This document shows, one piece after another, positions 1-11,132 of a stretch of 64,000 nt of DNA. Below the pieces are notes generated by a model. That model was not told the DNA's origin. It was given only the letters and a program-made list of their open reading frames with translations, and made no database searches. Origin of the DNA: Cordilura impudica (Eukaryota > Arthropoda > Insecta > Diptera > Scathophagidae); assembly GCA_963682025.1 (NCBI GenBank), contig OY821522.1:30911009-30975008 (forward strand). Direction: 5' to 3'. Numbering within the stretch: position 1 is the first letter of the stretch; every line of letters begins with the position of its first letter. The translations under genes and the position numbers were made by a program.

Positions 1-343
1 ATTTCATTTGGAAAAGTTTATATTTTACGCACACACCATTGCATTTAATTGTTTTAACTAGTTTTATTTGGAAAATTTACCCAATATCGGTTTAAGTCTC
101 TGTGTTATTAAACTTTATTCACCCATTAATACAATTTTTACCCTTAATTACAATATCTTTAAAAAATTTGGCAGCCGGTTTCTCCAGCTTATCAAAGTGG
201 ATTTGTTGTCTTTTGGCGAAGAATTTAAAAAATCTTCCGAAAGTAAAACCCCTTCTTTGGCCACTCTCAAGTGTCAAAAGAGACAGCTGGAAGTTCATAA
301 TAAAATTTGAAACCGATATGAGCGCATCAGAGAATCTCCACTC

Positions 344-998
344 ATGGATGACCCTACGATTAGCATGGATGATATTTCTGGAGAGTACATGAAGTCAAAA
401 AAGTGGTTTAGAGCTCGCTCAATATCGATAGAGGAAGCAATTGAAGCCGTTCAAAAACAACAGGAAAAAGCCTTTACCCTTATCAACCCTACCCTAGTGA
501 ATTTTCGCGTTGCACCCTGCGACCTACAGATCTTTAATGGAGATTATAGAAATTGGGCTTCCTTTAGAGATACGTTTAAAGCCATGTACGGTAATAACAC
601 CCGATTGAGTGGAGTTGAAAAACCCTTTTATCTGAAGGAAAAAAACACGAGGCGAAGCCAAAGAGATTGTGGATAATGTACCCTTGACCAATTAAGGCTT
701 TGTTGTAGCCTGGTCACAATTTGCTGCTCAATATGGGAACCAAAGAATGCAAGTAAATGCACAATTAAAAGCACTTTTCAATCCACCCTCAGTTACGGTC
801 CAATGCGGAGTTTCTATTAGGAAATTACAGAGAAAAACAAATGGTTGTATATCGAATCTAAATATTTTAGACGTAGATACAGATAATTGGGACCCTACTT
901 TTGTATATATTTGTTCGTGTAAATTACCCAGAAAAACCCTAGAGGAGTTCGAAAAACCCTTAGAGATATTTCAGTTATACCCTGTTGAACTGAAATGA
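344..998 (+). pseudogene. BEL/Pao Gag, DUF1759 segment (broken)
   Basis: The reading frame from 344 to 676 contains the typical DUF1759 stretch: a FNGDYRNWASFRDTF-type block followed by a TRLSGVEKPFYL block, which in intact relatives precedes the LKG.A helix. The frame breaks near 650. A second piece from 747 to 998 continues the same family with VNAQLKALF and the WDPTFVYI segment. DUF1759 is the capsid-like part of BEL/Pao Gag, which assembles the element's particle. The ATG at 344 is the first in this frame but the original start is uncertain. Confidence 0.75.
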
Positions 999-1024
999 AC
1001 ATGTTTTTAACAAATAAATATTAA

Positions 1025-1335
1025 CGACTTGAATTGGTAAATGATATCAAGAACTCCTACCCCTACCCTAAACCCAAACAATTCTCTGATAATAGAACTC
1101 AGGTTGATCGAAAAGGCAACACTTTTTACAACAACGTTACCCATGAGTCGAAAAAAGGTACCCATTTTAATAGAAAAGTTCATAATGAACAAAAACCCAC
1201 AAACACACTCAAACCCAACACATAAGTAGACAAAATGGTTCCATATGCAAGTTTTGCCAAGGAACCATACTCTTCGAGAATGTTCATCATTTACAACATT
1301 AGGAGTAACGGAGAGAATAAATTTCGTCAAAAATA
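1025..1335 (+). pseudogene. BEL/Pao Gag zinc-knuckle region (frameshifted)
   Basis: A Lys/Asn-rich linker is followed by CKFCQG at about 1243-1260. After a one-base frame change comes NHTLREC and then GVTERINFVKN. Together these make a CX2C...HX4C nucleic-acid-binding knuckle followed by the helix usual in BEL/Pao Gag. The knuckle is split by the frameshift. Immediately downstream the sequence jumps to a Pol segment, so the protease that normally follows is missing. Confidence 0.6.
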
Positions 1336-2370
1336 ATGGTTGCTGCTAAGGAAATGGATTTCTAACACTTACGATTTATTGCACAATTTACCCAAAGATC
1401 GTTTACTCGATGTAGTTTCGCCTACACTTCCTGAATTGAATAATGCCAAAACCCTTGGTATTCAATGGAATGCAAAAGATGACATGTTTTTCTTAAGGCA
1501 CCCATAATCGAAAGAAAATTATCATCCACAAAGCGTTCAGTTTTATCGGACATTGCTCGTCTTTTTGACCCAGCTGGTTGGCTAGCCCCAATAGTAGTTT
1601 CTGCAAAGATTATTATGCAACAGATATGGCAGGACAATACAGATTGTGATGAATGTCTAAAAATGGCACACATTTCCGCAATCTTACGACAACATTAACA
1701 AAATTATAATTCCAAGATGGATTAACTTTTCACCCGTTACACCGATTGAGTTTCACGGATTCTCCGATGCTTTAGAAAAAGCATATTCTGCTGTCCTATA
1801 TGCTCGAGTAACTCCAATAGATGGGCCGAGATCCGTAACCCTATTATTCGCAAAAACCAGAGTTGCACCAATAAAAAATTTGTCGATACCCAAATTAGAA
1901 CTTTGTGGTGCAGTGTTATTGGCAAATATGGTAAAAAAATTTACTCACCCAACTCAATCCACCCAATACCGAACATATTTTTGGACAGATTCAACCATTG
2001 TTTTAGCTTGGCTAAACAAAAACCCAACTTCGTGGAAAACATTCGTTGCAAATCATGTGGCCAGTATATCGGAAACAGTTGGCGTTGATAACTGGAAACA
2101 TGTTGTATCTAACGATAATCCAATCGATATAGCCAGCCGTGGATGTACGGCGGACGATTTGAATGACAACCCATTATGGTGGAATGGACCACATGGTTGA
2201 AAGAATCTTAATCCAAATGGCCAATTTCGACACACAATTTTGTAACTCAGTCGGAAATCAAAACTCAAAGTTACGCAAACACAGTAACTATTGAAACAAA
2301 CATTCTAAATGATTTTTCACAATGGTCTAGAGCTCTTCGAGTCTTATCTATGTTTATCGATTTTGTGATC
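1336..2370 (+). pseudogene. BEL/Pao Pol, peptidase-A17 and RNase H segments (broken)
   Basis: Translation in shifting frames gives a block ending in KTLGIQWNAKDDMFFL, then ARLFDPAGWLAPIVVSAKI. After that come SDALEKAYSAVLYARV, PKLELCGAVLLA and WTDSTIVLAWL, and finally DNPIDIASRG with LWWNGPHG ending at a stop at 2200. These are the A17 linker and RNase H hallmarks of Pao-type Pol. A short tail with WSRALRVLSMF extends to about 2370. The YxDD catalytic block upstream and the integrase downstream are absent. Confidence 0.8.
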
Positions 2371-3430
2371 GCGCACCTCATTTCAATACAAATTGTTTTA
2401 AACAAAATTAAATTCAATTTAATAAAAAAACTTAAAACTGTACAATTATTTTGAAAACTTCAAGCTTATGGTAATATTTTTAGATGTATAGCACTTTTAT
2501 TAAAATCAAATTTGGCAAGATATATCTCATTACCAATGAATTTATGATGCACTGCTATAAACAAATATTTATTTCAATATGAACCCATTGTCATCCCATC
2601 TTCAAATTTGGTACATTTGTTTTCAACAACTGCATGTATACAATATAGTTTTTTCAAAAAATTAAAGATTTCCATCTTGAGATTTTGCAATTTTTTTGGA
2701 AAAAAGATTTTTAATTATCTTCCGAGTTTCATAATGCAGCCAAGTTATATATCAAATTAAAGTTTATATAAATCTCAAGAGAACAACACTAATTTTAGCT
2801 CTCTATGTTAAACAGTTTTCCAGATAGAGCGATTTGAAAATTTCAAAACAATGCAAAATCTACGCAATTTTAAAAATTTCAAAAGTCAATATCTCATAAA
2901 CCGCTAGTAAAAAAAAAAAAATTTTGGATTTTTAACATAAACCAATAGTACTACCAACATACAAAAAATCAACTTCAATGGATTTATCAACTTCCAAAAT
3001 TATTTTTTTATTGGTTTATTTCACATGGATTGACCCATATATTACGTATATTTATTGAATAATAAATACTCGTATTATAAAGTTAAAAAAAAAAAGGTAT
3101 ACTTTTAGATATTTTTGTCCAGCCCCCTCTAACCCGTGTGCCTCCCGTCAGGATATTCTGAAGATTCCCTGAAAATTTCATTAAAATCGGTCCTTCCCTT
3201 TTTATATATATATATAGATGCCGTTAATGGAACAATACTAAAATTTGATTTTGCTACGCCCCTCCGCCCACAGACAAAAAATCAAAAATCAGAAACTGTG
3301 GATCACCCGGCATGCTATTCTAAAGATTCTCTGAAAATTTCATCAATATCGGTCCAGCCATTTACACCATAATAATATATAAAAATAATCTAACCCATAA
3401 AAACAAAGTTTTTATTAAAACTCTTTCTCT
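2371..3430. other. AT-rich interval without a recognisable gene
   Basis: Homopolymer-rich sequence with no convincing coding frame. Between about 3120 and 3370 there are two diverged copies of a segment reading CTGAAAATTTCAT followed by AATCGGTCC, about 180 bp apart. This type of sequence is common in non-coding insect repeats. I see no inverted ends that would define an element. Confidence 0.5.
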
Positions 3431-3439
3431 CCTTATGCA

Positions 3440-3910
3440 TATGAGTTTTGAATCTCTCCGTGACTGTGCGTGACTTTGCGTTTACGACTTTAAAATTAAT
3501 CTTTGGTGACAGCAAGTCTGTGGCCCAGGTTTCAGATTGATTGGATGAGGGGAAATGGGGTTTAAGTCACTCCGTGACTACGCGTGACTGTGTGTGACTA
3601 TCTTAAAATTAATCTTTGGTTACAAAAAACCTATGTACAAAGTTTCAGATCGATCGGATGAGGGGAAATGGGGTTTAAATCACTCCGTGACTGTGCGTGA
3701 CTATGCGTGACTTTGCGTGACTATTTTAAAATTAATCTTTGGTCACAGCAAGCCTATGGACAAAGTTTCAGATCGATCTGATAAGGGGAAATGACATTTA
3801 GATAACTCCGTGACTATGAGTGACTGTGCGTGACTTCCCCAAAATTAATCTGTAGTCACAACAAAATATGGGCCAAGTTTAAGATCAATTGGATAAGGAG
3901 GAATGGGGTT
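3440..3910 (+). repeat. Minisatellite, about four units of 113-123 bp with inner GTGACT repeats
   Basis: The anchor AAAATTAATCT recurs at 3492, 3605, 3728 and 3841, giving spacings of 113, 123 and 113 bp. Each unit also has a block of short GTGACTNTGC repeats, a GGGGAAATG block and a TTTCAGATCGAT block. The number of inner GTGACT repeats differs between units, which accounts for the length differences. The array ends in a short GACA run at about 3920. Confidence 0.85.
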
Positions 3911-4109
3911 GACCCACGACAGACAGACAGACAGAGAGTTTGATTTAAAATAAAGACTTTAAAAATAACAAAACTTAAAAGTATTAATTTTTACTGGTTT
4001 TTAAAATTTTCGACCTTTTTCGTTATTCTATATTTTATGTTTTTCGAGACTTTTCTAGATTGGGCTTTTAATGGCATTATATTTCTTCAAATTAAATAAA
4101 ATATTATTT

Positions 4110-4630
4110 ATTAATTTTTCCATCCGACGTTTCGTTGGATATTCCCAACATTTTCAAGGATATTTTTATTAGATCTAGCAACATTATATGAAAACATAGA
4201 GACAATAGTTTTAATAACAACAATAAACTTTGGTCTTAGAACACTATACTTACATTTAATCTTTCGTCAATTACATTTAATTTTAATTACAAATTTTTGT
4301 TTTACATAAACACAACATAAAACACAAATTTATTTAACAAACCAAATGTAAAAATAAATCAAACATTTTTTAAATATCACAGTATGTATTCTAAACCTAG
4401 TATCACAGTTGAAATCAATAACTTAACTAAACAAAAACAATAGAATAACTTGCATCTGTTTTGTCTTTGTCTTCTTTTTAATTTATTGCACTATGTTGTT
4501 CTTGTTGTATTCTCAAGCTCTCCAAAGTGTAGCGTTTGCTTTCTTTTAATTCCTTGTCTAATATTAGTACATTGTTTAGATCAGCATTATGTTTGCTTTC
4601 AATGCAATGTTGTGCTAAAGCTGTCGTTAT
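4110..4630 (-). mobile_element. Penelope-like element, 3' part
   Basis: On the minus strand, 4630-4478 encodes a GIY-YIG endonuclease C-terminal tail (ITTALAQHCIESKHNADLNN, then LDKELKESKRYTLESL). The downstream non-coding part contains a GACGTTTCG-type block near 4130, as often seen in Penelope terminal regions. The element is cut at 4630/4631 by a Helentron-like 5' end. The missing upstream coding sequence continues in phase at 13361-14388. Confidence 0.7.
4478..4630 (-). pseudogene. Penelope-like GIY-YIG endonuclease, C-terminal fragment
   Basis: Open frame on the minus strand ending in TAA at 4478-4480. It has TALAQHC, then a SKHNADL block and an LDKE block followed by a KRYTLESL helix, the usual layout at the C-terminus of the Penelope endonuclease that nicks the target. 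It starts abruptly at the junction with the Helentron-like repeat. Joined across the insertion to the frame ending at 13361, reading phase is kept, with one stop codon at the junction. Confidence 0.7.
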
Positions 4631-5560
4631 TATACCCTCCACTCCAGTGTGCAGAGGGTATATATAAGTTTGTCATTCCGTTTGTAATAATTAGAAAAAA
4701 AAATTTGGACCCCATAAAACATATATATTTGTGATCCTTATAACAACCGGAGTTGATATAGCGATGTCCGTCTGTCCGTCTGTGGAAATCACGATGACGG
4801 CATCAATCGGGCAGCTAGGGTGCTCGTTGGCATAAAAAATGATTCATTAACATCCTGAAAAGTTTGCTATTTAAAATCGTCCAAATCGGTCGATTAGGGC
4901 CCGAGATTTGAATGAAGAACTAAAAAAAGTCTTGAAAAAATATAATTTTCTATGTTGCTCTTGTCACGATCACGCCCTCAATAGGATAGCTAGGGTGATA
5001 ATTTTTAGTGAGAATGATTCACCAAATTCATGGGAAGATTTCTACTTCAAAAATCATTAAAATCGGTGGAACAGGTCCAGGTAAATCTATGAAAAATTAA
5101 AAAAAATGAAAAACATGATGTTTCCATATTGTTCCTGTTGTTATTCTAAATGTTGCATTGTTGTCATAGCTGGACTTGTTGTTTTTGTGGTCGTTGTGGT
5201 AATAATATAATAAAAACAAACCCTTTGTACATTTTTTTTGTGAACTCTGGTAGAAAATTTTAAAAGTTTCCATTGTTTTGGCATCACTAAAAAAATTTGT
5301 TAGATCATTTCTGTCCTTGCCACGAGCCTGCATGCAAAATTTCAGATCGATTGGCTCACGGGAAAGGGGCTAAAAATCGATCCAAAATTTTGTCGACAAG
5401 CAGACACTACCAGTTAATATAAAGGCAGTAAATAAAGGGAGTAAAAGTTCACCAATAATTTAAAAAACAAATTTTTATGTATTAATTTATTTAAGGAAAA
5501 AAATAATTAAATGAAATAGTAATAATAATAAAAAAAAATAATATACAATACAAAAAAAAA
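4631..5560 (+). mobile_element. Helentron-like/mini-me family A, copy A1 (5' part)
   Basis: Begins with TATACCCTCC, folds into a 5' hairpin closing with GAGGGTATA, then has a TA-rich tract and a GTCCGTCTGTCCGTCTGT tract (about 4767-4785). This matches the arrangement of dipteran mini-me/DINE-1-type repeats. It aligns with 8676 onward and 15574 onward for about 800 bp to the GAGTTAATATAAAGG region. No coding capacity. Its own 3' end is not seen nearby; the next family A 3' end in this orientation is at 13360. Confidence 0.7.
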
Positions 5561-5653
5561 AAAAGAATATATAAATAAAATAAAATAAAGATAAATGCAT
5601 TCATAGCATTATAATACATATAAAAGGTCAATGTTTTCTAACCGTAACCGTAA

Positions 5654-5760
5654 CGAGTCAGTTGTTTTTTTTTACATGAAAATCATTTAAAACAGTTACC
5701 GAACGTAACCGGAACGTCCCAATACTTTTCATGTGAAAAAAAGGCTGACACGTTACGTAA
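5654..5760. repeat. Imperfect palindrome of about 105 bp
   Basis: AACGAGTCAGTTG-T(9)-ACATGAAAAT at 5654-5686 is mirrored by CTTTTCATGTGAAAAAAAGG followed by CTGACACGTT at about 5728-5759. The loop between them carries GTTACCGAACGTAACC. It could be a small foldback element or a hairpin. No target duplication was recognised. Confidence 0.5.
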
Positions 5761-6993
5761 CAGTTACATGTCGCTAACTTGTTCTTTACACAGGCTACTG
5801 CTTTTGCAGCCAACTTCAAGTCTATTTATATAGTTTCGTAAGCATAACTGATAAAATTGTTTCTATTATTTTTTGCTGTAAGTAATAAATTATAAATATA
5901 CTGAATTTGCAAACTAAAATGGATACATATATTGGAGGTGCTTTAATACAAAAGAGTTAACGAAACAAAATCAAAAAAAAAAAACAACTCTACAACATCA
6001 ACAATGGCAGTCATATGTTCTTCAAATAGAAAAAAAAAACTGCAAGTGTGTTTTGTTGGCTACTAAACAAAAATAGTGTTGACAATATAACAAAATATGT
6101 AAAAGAAGTTAGTGGTATGAAATATTTTATTTTGTTTAAAAAAAAAATCGCAAAATGAAAGGCTATAATTCCATTAATAATCAAAAGGCGTTAAACTAAT
6201 TTATTTATTTTTACGTTGTACTAATGCATTTTAAATAAGTAAAAGTAATTGTATATTTAAATAAAAATGCATTTGTATTATATGTTGCTGTCGTATTCAG
6301 AAAAATCAAGTAGCTGACTATACGACTACAAATGCTGCTGCCAGCAGTCGTCTATGTGTTTCATTCATGATGTTGCATTTTTTTGCGAGCAATACTTACA
6401 TATATTCTAAATAAAGAAATAATAGTTCTTTTCATACTGCGAAATCTATACAAATATATGTACAAATACTATATGTCAAATTTCAAATTTGCAATAATTG
6501 ATACATTTTTGAAAGAAAATTGTATAATATGAAATGTCTTTAATTTATTTCATAGAAAACAATTTTTTGAGGTGCGTGGATTTTCCATATTTACTGTTTT
6601 ACTATTTTCGTAATGAGGTTAAATGAGTTAAAAAGAATTTAAAATATTTGAAAATATTAGGTGAGGATCCTCAAGATGTAATATACGGTCGGTCTAAAAC
6701 TTTTCACTTAGAGCCACAGTTAAATTCGAAACAACAAAAACCCATATATTTTGTGCATAAAGTTTAACATTAAATGTGCTTTTCTAAAATGTCTATATAT
6801 TTTTTCTCATTCATTTCTGACCATCTTTAATGTAAATTTACCAAATTTTTTTTTATTGCAATATGTATATAAAACTTAAAAATTTAATATTTTTTACTGT
6901 GTATTAACTTATTATTCTGCGATTTTCATTACATCACAAAATGTTACAAATTGGCACTACTGTTTCAAAAACAGAAAACTTCTAAATCAGTTG

Positions 6994-7545
6994 AAAACAG
7001 TTGATCTGTAAAACTGTGTGTGAAATTGTGTCAAATAAAATTACAAATATTAATAAATATAGTAATACATATATATATATTTTATTAATTTTGTTAAGAA
7101 TTAGCACAAAATTTATTTTCCATTTTGCATTTCATTTATAAAGAATTCTGCCATATTTTGTTAAAGGGAAAATCCATTTTTGTTATATTAAAAAAAAACA
7201 GACTTGCATTTAATTTTTCCGTGACTGCCTCAATAATTGCGTAGATGCCACCACAATATTTTTTCTAATTAAAACAGTTGATCTGTAAAGCTGTGTGTGA
7301 AATTGTGTCAAATAAAATTACAAATATTAATAAATATAATAATACATATATATATTTTATTAATTTTGTTAAGAATTGGCACAAAATTGATTTTCCATTT
7401 TGCATTTCATTTATAAAGAATTCTGCCATATTTTGTTAAAGGGAAAATCCATTTTTGTTATATTAAAAAAAACAGACTTGCATTTAATTTTTCCGTGACT
7501 GCCTCAATAATTGCGTAGATGCCACCGCAATATTTTTTCTAATTA
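6994..7545 (+). repeat. Tandem duplication, two units of about 277 bp
   Basis: Unit 1 (6994-7270) and unit 2 (7271-7545) both start AAAACAGTTGATCTGTAAA and end TTTTTTCTAATT, with only a few substitutions and poly-A differences. A diverged relative lies inside family A copies at about 10840-10980 and 16550-16700 (shared AAATTCTGC, GGAAAA and TAGATGSCGCCA-type blocks). This suggests the duplicated segment is an old family A interior. Confidence 0.85.
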
Positions 7546-7811
7546 AATATTAACCAATATCTAACTAGAATTATGATTTATTCTGACTAAAAAGTTCCAA
7601 TTAAAAGTTATTCATCCCAATTATGAATATTCTCAAGGAATTTCTTTCTCACGGAAAATACATTTCTCGAGAAAAAAATTCCTCCAATTATAAATTCCGC
7701 GTGAACAAAAAATGATTAACTGGCATCATCGAATTTCGAAGCCACTTGCTTTGCTTATTGACAATTTATTTTCTATTTTGTGTGTGTGTGCAAACGAGCC
7801 TACAATAAATG

Positions 7812-8590
7812 TCCCAATAAACATTTTTGTTTGCTATCAACTTGAGGTGCATTTGAGATCAAATACATATCTCAAATCTCCAACGTTAATTCTCAAATGC
7901 CCTCAATAGTTCGAATATAGTCTTCTCAACTTAAAAGGCACATTTTTTATATGGCGTTTTTCATAGTTATCAAATTGAGAAATTTGTGATTCTCAACTTG
8001 ATAGCAAAGAAATATTTCCAATCGGTATCAAATGGAAGGTACGGAATTGCCATATTAAAAAATATTATACTAATTTTAGAAATGAAAACAATGTACTTTT
8101 TTTAATGTTTTAATTTAATTTCATTATATATTTAACATTACTATGTACATATTTAACATTAAATGTACATATTATGTACATTTTTTAAAATTTATAATTA
8201 AAAATAAATGAATTAATTAGTTGTACATTTTCTGAAAAATTCGACAAAAAGCAGAAATAATTAAAAATATATCAATGATTTATTTGTACTTTTTTGGCAT
8301 TTTTTAATTTAATTTATTATTTATGACATATTTAAATAATATCTCAGACTTAACACAAATCGTATTCAAGTTGAAAAAATGTTTGGTCTCAAGTGGAGAA
8401 AAGTGTTGGATATCCAATTGAGAGTAAATATGTTTCTCAAAGATTGGAAAAAATGTTAAGTCTCAACTTGATGTCAAGTTGAAAGCAAACAAGGAGAAAA
8501 ATTGTTCAACCCAAGTTGAGAATTACATTTGACATCAATTTAAGAACTTAACTTTTCTCCAACATTGGAGAAATAATATTTCAATGCATA
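7812..8590. repeat. Short inverted motif array (CAACTTGA / TCAAGTTG)
   Basis: CAACTTGA or its complement recurs about six times between 7838 and 8515 in both orientations, usually flanked by TCTCAA, ATTTGA or GAAAGC. The outer copies (TTTGCTATCAACTTGA near 7830 and TCAAGTTGAAAGCAAAC near 8482) form an inverted pair. The interval has no coding frame. It may be a foldback-type element nested in repeat X. Confidence 0.4.
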
Positions 8591-9518
8591 CTGGGGAATG
8601 ACCGAAACTAACACATAAACAGTTTTTTCCTATTTGAAAAACATATGACTGTCATTGTTGCTGTTGTAGAGTTGTTATACCCTCCACTCCAGTGTGCAGA
8701 GGGTATATATAAGTTTGTCATTCCGTTTGTAATAATTAGAAAAAAAATTTTGGACCCCATAAAATTTATATATTTGTGATCCTTATAACAACCGGAGTTG
8801 ATATAGCGATGTCCGTCTGTCCGTCTGTGGAAATCACGATGACGGCATCAATCCGGCAGCTAGGGTACTCGTTGACATAAAAATGATTCACTAACATCCT
8901 GAGAAGTTTGCTATTTAAAATCGTCCAAATCGGTCGATTAGGGCCCGAGATTTGAATGAAGAACTAAAAAAGTCTTGAAAAAAAATAATTTTCTATGTTG
9001 TTCTTGTCACGATCACGCCCTCAATAGTACAGTGATCATTTTTAGTGAGAATGATTCACCAAATTCATGGAAAGATTTCTACTTCAAAAATCATTAAAAT
9101 CGGTGGAACAGGTCCAGGGAAATCTCTGAAAAAGTAAAAAAAAAATGAAAAACATGATATTTCTATATTGTTCTTGTTGTTATTCTAAATGTTGCATTGT
9201 TTTCATAGCTGGACTTGTTGTTTTTGTGGTCATTATGGTAATAATATAACAAAAACAAACCCTTTGTACATTTTTTTTATCAACTCTGGTAGAAAAATTT
9301 AAAAGTTTCCATTGTTTTGGCATCACTAAAAAAATATGTTAGATCATCACAAGCCTGCCTGCAAAATTTCAGATCGATTGGGTCACGGGAAAGTGGTTAA
9401 AATCGATCCAAAATTTTTTCGACAAGCAGACACTACGAGTTAATATAAAGGGAGTAAAAATTCACCAACATCTAAAGCAAATAATGCTAAAATACCTAGT
9501 TGTTAATAAAAAAAACAA

Positions 9519-10146
9519 TTGGGCAATTCACAATGGGTAATGTATCGTTGTATCTCTTGTATCGTGTATCACTTTACAATAGTGTAAAATTGTTGTTGGT
9601 AATTTTCACTGAAAAATCTGATACACGATCCAACTTCATTTGCTATGTTTAGTAAATGTTGTATATTGTATCATAACATATCAGTTCCAAGTGAATGCCA
9701 GTTTTTATGAAAAAGAAAAACAAATACATAGAATATTATCAGCATAAATTATTATAAAATAAAATATGGCAAATAATGCAAATAACGCAAATACATCGAT
9801 AAGTTTATTTATATAAAAATTAATGTTTATATTTTTAGTATGTATTTTCTCTTTCAGTACCAACCAAAACATTTAACATTTTTTTTTTTTTCATTTTAAA
9901 TTAAAATGCAAGAGGTACGTAACTAAAACTCCAGGGTATATCTCACGACCAAAAAGCAAACACTGACAAGTGTTTTCTCTTATACAAAATAGCAGAAGCG
10001 ACGAAGCGATCTTTCCTCGTTGGATCGAAAATTACTAAAGAAAGCGTTTTACAATATGAAAATACAACTGAGTGTTCACAACAAATGATTGTATTGTGTA
10101 TTTCAATACAACATACAATATACAACACCTGTTGTGAATTGCCCAA
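9519..10146. mobile_element. Small inverted-repeat element C in A2
   Basis: Ends TTGGGCAATTCACAA and its inverse, TTGTGAATTGCCCAA, at 9519 and 10132-10146. Internal subrepeats around TGTATCGTGTATC and GATACACGATCC are also inverted. The region is absent from copy A3 around 16365. Flanking target duplication is unclear because extra bases surround the insert. A 135-codon minus-strand frame here has no recognisable domain and is probably chance. Confidence 0.55.
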
Positions 10147-10188
10147 ATGTAAATTTAGCAAAAAAAATTTATGTATTAATTTATTTAA

Positions 10189-10677
10189 GGTGCTATTACA
10201 CGAAATGTTTTTTACATATGTACTGTCACTTTTTTTATCCATATGAAATTCCTCATGTCTGTCAAAATTGTCTTTTACATACGATTCATAATTTTTGCTA
10301 TCACACGTGCATATGTATTTCCGTCTGACATAACCTCTAAATGTAAACAACAGCTAATTTAATTTGTGAATTTACAAAAATTTATTGTTAAAAAAAGGTT
10401 ATTTATTTTTTAATTGTTAATTAATACTAAATAATTTATTTTTCTTTCAATATTAATCTTTAAAATTTACTCTGTTTTTCTTTCGCCACAAGCAGTGTTG
10501 TATTTTCATATGTTTGTCATGCAAAAATAGAACCTGTTCTAATTGAAAAATGTACATGTGACTTTCCTCATGTGTTGTACACAAACAATGTTTCATATGT
10601 ATCACACGATGTGTACAACTTTTGTTGTGGGAAAATTTGACAGTACATATGTAAAAAACACATCATGTAATAGCACC
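10189..10677. mobile_element. 489-bp inverted-repeat element D (MITE-like) in A2
   Basis: Terminal inverted repeats of about 40 bp start GGTGCTATTACA and include TTTTTTACATATGTACTGTC. It is flanked by TTTAA on both sides (10184-10188 and 10678-10682). Copy A3 has the empty site with a single TTTAA near 16396-16400. The duplication could also be read as TTA with an A added to each end, so the superfamily is open. No transposase. Confidence 0.8.
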
Positions 10678-11132
10678 TTTAAAGAGAAAAACACAAAAAC
10701 AACGTTTGATGTTGTATTTTTTGTGTGTAATATTTAAATATACATACATACACATATTAAATAATACAAATAATGTACATATATTATATATATGTATGTA
10801 TGTATATTCATAGTAACTGGATGTTAGAAATAAATCGGTTATTTTATTTACATAAAATTCTGCAGTATTTTGTTGTGGGGAAAATACATTTCTTTTGTAT
10901 TAACAGAGTGTCACTTCATTTTGCTCAGCGTGACTATGCCACAGTAGATGCCGCCATAATTTTTGTTTGTTCTAATTAGCTTTGCAATAGTTATTTCTAT
11001 TTTAACATGAATGTTAATATTTTCAACTAGATATCATACAGAACAATGTTAAGAGTATACACGGGTTGGTCTTTTATTTCATACGTTTTTTCATTATTCT
11101 TTTACAAATATGAACATAAGTTTGGCATATTA

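Larger units (their letters stand above)
102..2370 (+). mobile_element. BEL/Pao LTR retrotransposon remnant 1, internally deleted
   Basis: Pieces of a BEL/Pao polyprotein appear in order on the plus strand: a DUF1759-type Gag segment, a Gag zinc knuckle, a Pao peptidase-A17 segment and an RNase H segment. The aspartic protease, the RT core with its YxDD motif, and the integrase are missing. Coding continuity is broken by many frameshifts and stops, so this is a dead copy. No LTR pair is visible; the 5' side may lie outside the window. No long ORF remains before about position 100 apart from short open stretches without recognisable domains. Confidence 0.8.
5984..8675. mobile_element. Candidate 2.7 kb element with 46-bp inverted ends (repeat X)
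   Basis: The first 46 bases (5984-6029, starting ACAACTCTACAACA) are repeated inverted at 8630-8675 with 43 of 46 positions matching, and weaker similarity extends about 25 bp further in. The left part (about 5984-6470) also occurs inverted at 15186-15573 and, diverged, at 44930-45490. No transposase is encoded. Family A copy A2 begins directly at the right end. Alternatively these are two inverted copies of a repeat rather than one element; the third copy lacks the inverted end. Confidence 0.5.

Noticed and set aside
3440..3910. CRISPR-like regular repeats
   Set aside because: The repeats are contiguous diverged minisatellite units without unique spacers, and the window is eukaryotic.
9943..10350. 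135-codon minus-strand ORF
   Set aside because: Spans the junction of elements C and D, so it cannot be an ancestral gene. No domain.
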